From contig NC_068970.1 of assembly GCF_016808095.1 (NCBI RefSeq), positions 24,782,501 to 24,846,500 of the forward strand: a stretch of 64,000 bases of DNA, read 5' to 3'. The notes below the pieces were generated by a model. It was not told where the DNA came from and did no database searches. It worked only from the letters and a program-made list of their open reading frames with translations. A program made the translations under genes and the position numbers. Each line of letters begins with the position of its first letter. The first letter of the stretch is position 1. This stretch comes from Vigna angularis (lineage: Eukaryota > Streptophyta > Magnoliopsida > Fabales > Fabaceae). Below are positions 37,924 through 49,391 of this stretch, in pieces.

Positions 37924-40900
37924 TCAGTTTTTTTTTGCATCAGAAGAAAGTAAGCCCATCTGTTCAGTAAGTAGGTCCATATGTTGAGATTTTTCCCATC
38001 CATTTTCAGTTGGCTGCAACTCATTCTCATAGAATACTTCAGTACCATTCGTTTCAATATCCTCTGACACCGGAGTTCGCACAATATCATCCCAAAAGTG
38101 AGGATTGTTCAACAAATCATCGATGTCTGGTTCAGTTGAAATACTATCAAAATCAAGGGGTAGTGACATATTCACCCCAAATGAAGTAGGATCCATGTAT
38201 CCGTCACCACCAGTTTCTGGTGCCATATAATTTTCTTGAGGAATATTGAGAATGTTTCCTGCTACTATATCTGGTATTGTAGCAAGGTCCGGCATTATTT
38301 CATCTGTTTGAGTAACAGGGATAGCAGGTGCATTAGGTTCCCCAACTGAAACATTTAGATTAGGATATGTAACTTCTCCACAGGCTGCAACTTGGGAAGA
38401 AGATAGAATCTCAGATTTTCCTGTTGAAGGACCGTGCCCTTGAGTCCTTGCTGCAGATGGAACATAAGAAGACTGCACCTTAGTTGGAGGGACCTCTTGA
38501 AGTGTTACTCCAGAAGATCGACTCAAAGAGTTTCCCCTGTCCATTTCACTGGATGGTGATGAATGATCACCAATCAAATAATTATCGGGGTTATTACTGA
38601 AAGATTCTTGTCGAGAAGCATCCAATTTCATTATTTGCCTTACCATTGCTTTTGCTGCTTCATTTATCAGAGGTTGATATTTAACAATTTGCCCATCAGA
38701 AGCAGCTGTATGTTCCATTTCACCAATACCTTCCTGCTTCAGTCGACGTTTTTTATTTGCCTCTGTTAAGCGTCTATTACTATCATTTTGCTGTTGTACA
38801 AATTGAGATAAGAAACCAGGGCTCTGAACAGCCTTTGCAAGGAATGACATCATTTGTTGCTGCCGTTGCTCCATTCCCTGAAGGCGCTGAACCATAGTCT
38901 GCAGCTGGTTATCAGTAGATTGCTGCTGCTGCCTCAATCTCACAAGCTCTTGCATGAGCACATTCTTATCTCTCTTGAGAATTTCAACCTCTTCCTCAAG
39001 TCCAAACTTCCCAACTTCTACACAAGCCCCAACCGATGAATTCTGTCCGTGTACTTGTTGTGCTTGTTGATGATTATGACCATGGGCAGGTTTCCGCCGA
39101 GATATGGTCTTAAGCAAGTGCTTTTGACCCCTTAAAAATCCCTCATTTGCAAACTCCCAGCGATCCGGGTCTACCTTTCTAAAACCCTGCTTAATGATGA
39201 ATTGTTGTGAGAAACGTAAGGTCACAAGGAGGCCAAATGTAAAACTTTTTATTTGATATACACAACATTTGGCATGCACTAACAGCCGAAAACCTTGAAG
39301 GAGGAAATTAAAAATGGTAACATATGGATAAGATGCAACAATATAGCAAAAAGATTAAACGGACAACAAAACAGAATTATTCATTTAACCCACGTCTGCA
39401 TGAAAAGGGCTCCTCCATAGCCTGAGACAGGTTCTTCTTGGGAACTAGATTCTAGGCAAAGTAGTTAATCCCATACACCAGAGCAAAGCAGCCTACCTCA
39501 GGACTTATGATACAAGATAAATTATTTATGATTTATATATTGCACACTAGCCGAAACACATGCACTACCAAACTTGTGTGTATGCATTTCTATTACATTA
39601 AATTTGATATATATTATAATAATCCAATGCTACTTGTTTCTTTAACCCAGCCACCGGTGGAAACATTATGAATCTAATTCAAAATTTGTAATAAAAGCAG
39701 AAAAAGACTACGATTCTAGTGAATAATAAAATAATTTTAAAGCAATATTTTCAATAATAAAATCAAAGAGTAAAAAACAGAGGTCTTTGTAAACTGCACA
39801 CACCAGAAAAAACCTTGAGAACAGAGGTGGGACAGAACAGGACAGGAGTTGCTACAAACAAGAGCAAACAATGCCATGAATTGCTGTAGAGTGGCAAGAA
39901 AATGACAATAAACACATGTAAAGGGTGAAATTCAAACCATAAGAAGAGCATGCACAACATAATGACAACTATGATTTCCTAACAATAGCAGGTGAAAACT
40001 AGAGCAAGAAGCACTGTCGAAACAGAGGGGGCCAAGATGAAGCTCATGAATCATCAGTAGTGACTGTGATACCACAGTAATGCCATGATTATCACTAGCT
40101 TGGGGCTCTGCAATGGAAGCTTATGAAAATGTGATGCAAGGCGATGCATAACGAGCCACAGTGGCACAACACCACAAAATCTCACAATCAACTACTAGAT
40201 TTTGGAATTTAGATACTTTTCTCCTGCATATAAGCATACAAACCAACAAGGTTGCCAAAAAAAATTTAAGAAAAGCTGTGATGCTTTCACAAGCTAAACT
40301 CCCAAGAGTTACATAACTTGAAGTGTTTAGAAAACTTAGACACACAAACATGGACCAACATGCCTATACATATGATCATTAACAGTTATCATTTGACGTG
40401 GCTCCAAAACTATGGTTCATCCCGTGTTGTTAAGATGTCACAAACTATGGTTATACAAAATTTAGAAGGAAGTAGCTGTATTGTGTAGAAAACTAGAAAA
40501 CAATAGTGTATAAGTTTACCGAATATATACATCTTTATCCTAGAAAAGATTTTGACAATGAGCTTTTTAAAAAGTGGATTTTGGTTTAATTCAACTTTAC
40601 AAAACTAGCTTACAAGGTAAGGTTTATACTTACTTATATATTATAATTTAGAAGCATCTCTAGTTGATGTAAGATTTCAGACACAACTAGTCACATCAAG
40701 GATTGGGGACATCTGCAGTGTAGGACAAGATATTTGGAGGTAGTCTAATAGGAACTTGATAGACCAATCAAACCTTGCTATAACAGGCTCAAATGGATTT
40801 AGGCCTGATTCAACTCTATGAAAATTGGCTTGAATTTTGAGGTTTGCACCTACTTACATACCATAATTTGATCATATCTCTAATTGATGTGAGATCTCCA

Positions 40901-42769
40901 ATACACCCATTCAAATTGAGAAATGGAAATCTCAAATGTGAGACTTTATAGTAACTTGATAGCAAGTGATATGATAACCCAACAAACCTTTTTAGGATAG
41001 ATTGTGGTACATTTTAGATACCTAACTCAACCTACAAAACTAACTTACAAAGTATGAGAATTGCTTCCACTTATATATTATAACTTGACCATATCTCTAG
41101 TCAATCAAGCTAATTTGTTCTCAATAGCCAGAAGATTTTGACATCAAATGCACCCAAAATAACCAAGGAGATAAATACCTCCTAACTTGAGTAGAAATGT
41201 CAATAAATAGCTATAGAGTTTAGTTTAAATTGATCTCTAGAAGAGGAAGTAATTAATAGAATTTGCATTCTAATAGAAAGTGCTCAACAGATCTGAAATA
41301 GAATGGTGAATGTGTGGCAAATGGCCTTTCATCATTCAAAATCACCTAGCTAACATTATTTAACACAAATACTAAGTTTGACGGCCTAGAATTTAAGTTT
41401 AAGTCTTAATTCAACTCCACAAAATCAACTTGGAAAGTGAAGACCGCCCATGCTCTATAAACTCTATTCAAGTAGTATATCTAGTTGATGAAAAACTAAA
41501 TCCCCACCCTTGAAGCTACAATTAGTGCAACCCCCAAAACATGCCATAACTAGAGTTGCCTGGGATTGATCACTTCTAAAGGGGCTTTTCAACGCTACCA
41601 TCTATTCCTCGGGCTACCAGCTTGGAGCACGGAAAATGCAAATGACCCAACAATAGATCTGGGATAAATTTTGATATCATCTTAAAAGTTGATTTTAAGC
41701 ATAACTCAACTTCATAAACTAGTTGGAAAAAGTCGTAGTTAAATCAGGCTAGGAGTGACCGCACTACACAAAACGTGGTTGCAAAGATTATTAATTCCAT
41801 TTTCCTCAAAAATGGTCACTGCTTCGGCTAAGCCACCAGGTCATTTTTTACCCTAATCCTTAACTTACCACAATAAAAAAATAGACAAACTCAACTTAAA
41901 AAAAATAATTTTTCATACTTAAAATGAAGTTACACATTCAACATAGTATAACCAGCCTACAATCAAATTTATGATAACATATCATCGGATCTAATCACTC
42001 GGTTTTTTGCACCGAACATTGACGCATCCCCTCAAAATAGAGGACAGACCAATCAACGAGCATGCCTTGAGTCATCACACAAATAAACAAGCAATCATGT
42101 AACTTATCTAGCAAAGATATGTTTCCTCACATTCCCCTCAGGTGGTCCATCCCAAATAAACAATAATCGCAATCCATTCACTCTTCATAATCATCCAGAC
42201 AAAACAACCCATAAATTTAATTACGTGATTGACCCAACATATCCGAGAAATAAATAACAGTTACTTCCTCCATTATAATTCCAACTTCAAGGCCCACTAT
42301 CTACTTCAGTTGAAACGACAACCAAGGACGGTAAACATAAAGAACAATTCAAGAACAATTCAAGAACAATTCAAGAACAGTTCAAGAACAGTTCAAGAAC
42401 AGTTCAAGAAAAACCCTCCATTTCCCACTCGGAAACAGTTAATCCAATTGACAATTGCCGGTAAACAATGGTCCAAGTGTAGAAAACGAAAGTCAGAAGG
42501 GGTTTACTTACGTAGGTGTTTAACTGGCGAACGAAGCTGGAGAAGTTATTGTGCTTGAAGTGTTTGGGCAAAAGGTCTCTGGCGAACTCCGGAGGGTTCC
42601 AAACAATGAAGCTGTTGTTCATTGGACTCCACGACACAATTGAGTCCGTCGAAGGGTCGTCCACCATGTCATACGTCTTGCTCAGGAAAGGCGGCGGCGC
42701 GTTAGCGTTCGGAATCGGTGTCGGCCCCGCCGTCGACACTTCTCCGCCCCCACTGCCTGCTCCCTCCAT
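37924..42769 (-). CDS. HSFA1: Heat stress transcription factor, class A1
   Basis: This is a DNA-binding activator of the heat-shock response that binds nGAAn repeats. Two exons, 42769-42512 and 39186-37924, join in phase at [12 protein letters not shown] inside the DNA-binding domain, the conserved intron position of plant HSFs, giving 506 aa. The DNA-binding domain is at about residues 26-120 ([11 protein letters not shown], then [19 protein letters not shown]). The HR-A/B coiled coil is at about 150-215 ([19 protein letters not shown], with the long class A linker). A nuclear localisation signal [10 protein letters not shown] follows. The AHA activation motif is [14 protein letters not shown] near residue 455, and a leucine-rich C-terminus ([11 protein letters not shown]) suits a nuclear export signal. 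This order and the sequence fit class A1 master regulators. The long single-exon frame upstream of 39186 is intron, not an alternative start. The 3.3-kb intron carries the tandem array and repeat cluster reported below. Confidence 0.95.
40572..41745 (+). repeat. Cluster of five diverged copies of a legume interspersed repeat
   Basis: Within the heat-shock factor intron, related segments recur in the same direction at about 40572-40680, 40793-40910, 41010-41105, 41390-41500 and, partial, 41680-41745. Each carries AATTCAACT or AACTCAACC, then ACAAAACTAGCTTACAA-like text, TACTTATATATTATAA-like text and CATATCTCTAGTTGATGT-like text. I recall this sequence as a very common legume interspersed repeat; its transposon class is not settled here. 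Confidence 0.65.
42340..42410. repeat. 11-bp tandem array of heat-shock-element-like palindromes
   Basis: Six successive 11-bp units, AAGAACAATTC (three) then AAGAACAGTTC (three), plus a final AAGAA. They create six TTCAAGAA palindromes spaced exactly 11 bp, with GAA-CAR-TTC junctions of 3 bases between them. The TTCnnGAA pair is the core of a heat-shock element. The array lies in intron 1 of the heat-shock factor gene, about 100-170 bases past the exon 1 donor. Confidence 0.9.
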
Positions 42770-42909
42770 TTCACAATTTCGATAATAAAAAATCTGAAGC
42801 CAAAATTAAAGCGAAAAAAAATGCTGGGTTTTGTTATGTGTAATCTTGATTTCTACAGAGAAAAGGAAAAACTCAAACCCTAGTTGGAACCTGGGGATGC
42901 AAATTATGA

Positions 42910-42966
<57 letters not shown>

Positions 42967-43760
42967 TGTTCGAAAACTAACCAGTGAGAAAATTTTACAG
43001 ACAGAGAAGTTAGAGAGAGAAGGTATGGACGATGATGGGGTCAGGATTCAAAATGGGCATTTATTTATATCTGAGTGAGAATTGAGACCGTACGATATCC
43101 ATTTTTTAGGAAAGAAAAATATCTGTTAGATTTTTGTTTTCTGGTTTTACTGAAAAACTTACCATGGGACAAATTTCGAAAAGGGAAAGGGGAATGATGA
43201 CACCAGCATGATAAGTGAGCCCTTTGATTTTCAAATTTGTCACTACATGTATCCAACCCTGTTTCTCCATATGTAATCAAATTTACTTAATACGATTACA
43301 AATTTACTAATTCTAACAATTAACGTAACTTTAAGGATAAAATAGTAAAGAAAATATGTTTACGAAAAATTAGTTTTTTTAAACAACTTATTAAGCATAA
43401 TAAGTTTTATTGGCTTTATTTAATACAATATTTATAGATTTTCTACTTCTACTTTTTTTAGTTTTACATTATAAGATTAATGTATATAAATTAATTGAAG
43501 ATTAAGCGAAAAATAAAATATAAATACAAAGTAAATCATGTCGTTTATAAAATAATATATATTAATAATAATCAAACTATAACAATTTACTCAATTAAAG
43601 TATAATTTTATATTTTTTTCATGTAAGAATACAACAACACGATTAAATGATTCGCATTTTACCGTACTTAGAAAAAATCACATTAGATCAATCTTAATTT
43701 ATATAAATAGACATCAAATAATCTTATATTAATATAAAATATAATATATAATATATAATA
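42770..43760 (-). promoter_or_regulatory. 5' leader and promoter region of the heat-shock factor gene
   Basis: Upstream of the start codon lies a leader region followed by a (TA)n tract at about 42918-42963. The purine-rich AGAGAGAA stretch near 43010 is CT-rich on the transcribed strand, as in many plant leaders. Transcription start and TATA box cannot be fixed because of the TA repeat. No perfect heat-shock element was found here. Confidence 0.45.
42918..42963. repeat. (TA)n microsatellite
   Basis: About 22 uninterrupted TA dinucleotides, roughly 150-190 bp upstream of the heat-shock factor start codon. Confidence 0.9.
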
Positions 43761-46318
43761 TGTGACATTCCCAAAATATACGACATGCATATATAATAAA
43801 GATGTCATTCAGTTATAATATTGAAAAGCAGCATACAACATACTATTGTGGTTACAGTCATCCAAAATAAAATCAGAATTGGTCTCTTAAACATAAAGGA
43901 CCCCTGAGAAGTATTATCAAAATAACTCTACAAATTATAATCCTAGAAGTACTAAGCTGCCGCATCACCATCTTCCAGCACTTGCTCCACGGACACCTCC
44001 TCTTCATCTGCTCACATCCAATTGGATGATCATTGCAAAAGAAAGCATACCCAAACAAAACACAACCACACAAGCAAGGGTGAGTTAGTTTTACAAGCAA
44101 TCATACAATATTAGAGTAAATAACACATCAAGAACTACTTCAATCCAAGCAAGTTAAATCATACAACCTAGCATGTCATATACTAGACTTAACTCGTTCG
44201 GACTTAGAATGACTGCCGAGCTATGGCGGGTTATGCGCTTGTGGTGGCTTATGAAACTTGGGTTCCCCACCCTACCACACTCACGAGGTTAGCTTGTTCC
44301 GGGCCTTGAGGCATACTGGAAGCCCCCAAGACTAAGACCTCCTGCTACTCCTCACCACATGGTTCAATCCTCTCTACTTGAGAATGAAAGACCATTGGAG
44401 CATCAGGAAAACCCCCAAGACTGAGCTTCCCTGCAGATCATTCTAAACACTAAGGCACCACTATGAATCTTCTCCTTGAAGATCATGGAATTACGTCCAT
44501 CCATCATACTTATTACATTCAACCACCAAACATGTCTCATACATTCACATACTTTCAGTATAATAACATTACCACGATCATACTATGCATTTCAATCATT
44601 CCGCACACTTAATTCAAACTAAAACAAGAGCAAATGAGCTTGAACCGAACGCTGTAAGTTTTGGTCGAGCACCGAATGCTGTAAGCCTTGGCCAAACACC
44701 TAGAGCCTTGGCTAAACACTTAGAACCTTGGCCGAAAGCTTAGAACCTTGGCCGAACACTTAGAGTCTTGGACGAATGCTTAGGGCCTTGGTCGAACACT
44801 AAAACCTTGGCTGAACGCCTAGAGCCTTGACCAAACGCTTAGGGCCTTGGCCGAACACCTAGAGCCTTAGTCGAACACTTAGAACCTTGGCCGAACACTA
44901 TTTAGGGTTGACCGCTAAGAGAGACCGAACACTATCAAGACCACTCACTAAGACCGAACGCTACCAATACCACCCACTAAAACCGAACGCTACCAATACC
45001 ATCCACTAAGACCGAACACTACCAATACCACCCACTAAGACCGAACGGTCAACTGCAGCGTTCTGCATAATTCTGCATAATTGCTACCAGAACCCAACAT
45101 GACCATTTCTACTAACTTCTAACACCCTTAAGTCTTGTTTTATACTTAATTAAACTTATCTAAATGATTCTAAACATTCCTACTACCATTTTAAAGTGAT
45201 TAGAGTTCAATTTTAACTTTAAAACACCAATTTCAACAACTTAGGGACCTAAATCCAATTATGCTATTTTTAACACGTTTTATTCTAGTTTTAGGACTTG
45301 GACCAGTTCTAATTGACTCACCTATGGTAGCCCAAACTGCCCAATTGGTCATTGGAGAAGAACCCAATGTGTGAACGCATCAAACTCACCTTCGACGCTA
45401 GCACATATGACTAGTTACAACTGACTGGATCAGACCAGGACTGCTCTATGATCAGGGATGTGCCAACTCAGGTTTTTAAGGTTCCTCTATCCTACCAACA
45501 AAGTACTCTCAGCAATTCCCAGTTAATTTATTTAAGTTATACAAACTGTCCTATGGGGTTCTAGACTCAATTTGTCCAATTCCAATACTACACTTCCCTT
45601 CACAGTAATCTAAAACAGTACCTGTAACTATCCATATTGACTATTTTATCATAATTCTTACCCCAAACCTGAAACCCAGTACAACCAACAACTCATCCAA
45701 GTCAAAAACATTCAGTACACCATGATTATGCTACTGTTACACATCCAATAATACAAACCAACATGCTCATCACCAAAAACATAACATAACAGTAAAATAA
45801 ATCACAATTTATTCAAACACACACATAATACAGTCCAAACAATATATGACTAGCTCCCCTTACCTTGGTGGTTACAAGCACAATACTCTTTAGAAGAACC
45901 CCAAAACAGTAACCCTTGCACAGAAACAAGTTCAACACAACCTACAAACCGTCAAATTGGGAACAGAGACATCTCTTAGAGTTAGAATAGGTAGATAATC
46001 TAGAGAGGAAAATCATTGGCTACATGCAACTGCCAAAAATTGCATGCCCTAGGCTCAAGAGAAAAGGAAAACAGAAAAGATAACTTACCCGTCCAAAACA
46101 GAATTTAATCGGATGAATGAGAAGCTCTCAACTCCGTGAACGAGAGAACACCACCTATTTCAAATTTCAACGGTGAAAATTGGCGGAAGAGTAGAGAGAA
46201 GTCAGAGCAAAAAGAAGAAACTCAGATGTTTAGAGAAAAAAAGGAGAAGGAACAAATAGGTGTCCTTAGTGGTATAGGCCGGACTGCCTCAAGGCCACTT
46301 ATTTCTCATGTCCTTACA
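43761..46318 (-). mobile_element. Solo LTR (2.56 kb) of the TTCGGT-rich gypsy family
   Basis: The plus strand starts TGTGACATTCCC and ends TCCTTACA, with flanks TAATA (43756-43760) and TAATC (46319-46323), a near-perfect 5-bp target duplication. Read on the minus strand it matches the LTR at 30505-32854: start TGTAAGGACATGAG, the block GGTAAGGGGAGCTAGTC, a TTCGGT-rich minisatellite, TTTGCAATGATCATCC and an end like GGGAATGTCACA. No internal region lies on either side, so it is a solo LTR. The open frames at 43873-44100 and 46136-46321 are within it and are not genes. Confidence 0.8.
44640..45055 (-). repeat. Two adjacent minisatellites inside the solo LTR
   Basis: The first block (44640-44900) repeats a roughly 20-21 base unit like CCTTGGCCGAACACTTAGAG about twelve times. 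The second (44930-45055) repeats a unit of about 28 bases beginning AAGACCGAACACTACCAATA four times. On the minus strand both contain the TTCGGT word found in the homologous LTR at 31.2-31.8 kb, but the unit lengths differ. Confidence 0.85.
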
Positions 46319-47976
46319 TAATCTCTACTTGAAAGTGAAATAAAAAAAAATTATTCCATCTAGAAGTAAAACATTATGATAAAAGTTAATTTAATCGCTT
46401 CCAAATTTTATATTTGATAAAATTAACGTAACTTTTACAAAATGTTATTCCATCACCAACTTTATATAAAGTTAATTTCATTCAACCAGTCGTTAAATCA
46501 TAACTTTGTATTTTAGCGATTACATCACAAAATTAACTTTTTTATATAAAGTGGTTGAGAATATAATTAAGTCAAGTAAAAGTTACATTGATTAATAGTA
46601 TATCATTAATACCTTTATAAAACATTAATTTGTTTTAATCATTAAATTTTAATTTCTTATAACTAATGATTATTCACATAAAAAGTTGTAATAAATAAAT
46701 AATAAAAAATATATAATTAAATTATTTATATTTTAAAAAGTATATGTTACATTGATTTTAATTTATGTAAACAATACTTCAAACAATTTTAGACTAACAT
46801 AAAATTATATATATGCATTATTGTACTTTGATTTATATTTAGTTAATAATAAGCATTAAAATCGTCTTTTAAACAGCTTTATGCAATAATTGGATTGTCT
46901 TTTATGTTTCTTTAGGGAAAGTTTGACATTGATGTAAGACCTCCTTGTCAATGCATGAAAATGACACGGGAAAAGATAAGAAAACTTAGCAAGAAAAGAA
47001 AATTTGGATTGCTGCATTAAATTTGCAATGTTTTATATGAAAAAGTTTATAAATATTTATTAAACTACTCATTTTAAAAAAACAAAGTAACTAAACATTA
47101 TTCTTTTTTATATAGCAGAAAAAATGGCTTTTCATAAGAAAATCCTAATTTGTCACCAAGATATTAATGATTTATTTTGACGTATCTCTATAATAATAAG
47201 TTTTTGTGATAGAAAAAGTCAAAATTAAAAATAGCAGTGTAAAAGCTTGAAATTACGTTGTCCATCCAAATAACATTAGTAAAAAAGAAATGGATATAAA
47301 AGTAAATATAATTATATTAGCATAACTAATATAGTATATACTACATTTCTTTCTCACATGAGTATCTTACTTTGATCATTTTTAAGATCTAATCAGTGTC
47401 ATGGTTTCTATTTTTAATTTTAGTGGATATAATTATTTTTGTTTTTCTTGTGAGTTTTGTTTTTCACTTTCATGTTATCACTACTATTTTGAATAATATC
47501 AATTATCTCGTGGTAAAAAAAATGAAACAAGTTATAATTAAATCACAATATTTGAATGGTTGCACTCCTACATAGAAAGAATTTTATCGTGACTGTCAAG
47601 TATAATTTTGTATATAATAATAAACATTCAATCCAATAAGTGATATTAGAGTTAAAATTATAATAAAATCGTGATTTGGTTAAGATGATACACAAAATAT
47701 AAAAGTTACATATTCAAAAAATGCTCCATGTTAGATCTTTCCCTTTTTAGACATGATATATCTTTGAAACTTCTTCCCTAAAATCGCATGAATGTTTGAA
47801 AAAAAACAATCTTTTGCATGTCATATAAAATAGGAATAATTAAAAGAAGATAAGAGTTAAGAAAGTTTGAATATTTTAGAAAGATGAAGGTTGAAATTGA
47901 AAGTTAACATGTGTCATTAATAAAAAAACACAATTTTTTCTCTCATTTAATTTTTTCCATGATTTTATCAAAAAGA

Positions 47977-48172
47977 GTAATGGTACCATAACATACTTTT
48001 ACATTCATTTGACACACAATATAAAGGTAAAATGGTCATAAAAATATAACTTTTTTGTATTTTTTAAGAAGAAATGGTACCATGACACACTTTTACATTC
48101 ATTTGACAGGGAGTATAAGAGTAAAATGGTCCTAAAAGTGTAAAATTTTGTATTTTTTCAAGAAAGAAGAGA
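47977..48172 (+). repeat. Two-copy direct repeat, about 97-bp unit
   Basis: The segments from about 47977 and 48074 both carry AATGGTACCAT, CTTTTACATTCATTTGACA, GTAAAATGGTC and a TTTTGTATTTTTT run. The copies differ by scattered substitutions. Confidence 0.7.
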
Positions 48173-49295
48173 GTAAAAAGTAAGTAAGTTAATGTCAAAT
48201 AAATGTAAAAATTTTAGATATCTTAAAGAATCATTTTTCTTTTTCAAGAATTTAAAAAGTAAAAAGTAAGAAAAAGTATTGTAAAATGAATATAAAAAAA
48301 ATGTATGTGTGTCAAAATATCAAAAATATAGTAAATTTAGCTGCAGAAGTTTACTTTTTCAAAATAGTCAATAAATGAAAAAACCTAATTTCTTTTAAAT
48401 TTATAGGGGTCACAACAAATACTCATTTTATCTTACAACATTTCACCGTATGCTTTGCTTTGGTAGTTAAAAAAACTATGCATTTCCACCTAATTAGCTT
48501 CATTTGTTTATTATTTATCCTTCATTTGTATATACTCAACAAAATTGCTTATGCTCTTCAAATGAAAACTTCTTATCCAGACATAATTAATCACATTAAA
48601 ATTTTACTCAATTAAGAAAAAATGTTCCTTTCGCATGAATTTAATAATTATATCAACTTGTTAATTATTTGCAAAAGTAAATTTTATATCAAAAATATTC
48701 TTTTTACATAATCTGTAATGAAATGCTATTTCATTTCAGTATGCCTTACTTTGTAGTGTTGTATAAAATTTTTGGATTGACTGATGGCATTACTATTTTC
48801 ACAAAATATAGGTATAGTAGTTCTCCTTCTAATACTTTACCTATAAAAAATTGAAACTTACAGTGTACACATGGTTTTTCTTATAACACAAATACATGTT
48901 AGAAGTGTCAACTAACTAATAAAAAATCCTATTCATAACCTTGAGATGTAATTTCTTTTGGATTAGATTGATATCTAACAAGAAAACAAATATTATGCGT
49001 AATATTTGGTTTACAATTTATGAGATAAAAAAGAAGAGAGCCTATTTTATATTTGGTAAAAGGGCATGCAAGGAAGTTTTCATGGCCTTTGATTCATCTA
49101 CCTTGAATTTCTTCAACATTTTCTTTGTATATTTTGTTTATGATGATGATATTATGTTCATGTTTCTTGATTTATAATTCCAAGAACTTTAGTTATTTTA
49201 CTATTCTCATCTTGAACTTACTTTGCATAACTTGAAAAAAATTCAAACTTAAAAATTTATTAGAAGCATCAAAAGTTATATCATTAACATAAATA

Positions 49296-49298
<3 letters not shown>

Positions 49299-49390
<92 letters not shown>
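49299..49390. repeat. (AAT)n microsatellite
   Basis: About thirty uninterrupted AAT trinucleotides. The minus-strand frame that reads as polyisoleucine here is an artefact of the repeat. Confidence 0.95.

Positions 49391-49391
<1 letters not shown>

Noticed and set aside
39187..39279. Upstream extension of the large heat-shock factor frame as an alternative protein start
   Set aside because: These codons lie beyond the acceptor AG and are intron; the DNA-binding domain continues from exon 1 at 42512.
42229..42558. 109-aa plus frame across the tandem array
   Set aside because: It is antisense to HSFA1 exon 1 and translates the 11-bp repeat; no independent support.
44640..45055. Regular repeats that might suggest a CRISPR-like array
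   Set aside because: Units are contiguous tandem repeats without unique spacers, in a plant LTR.
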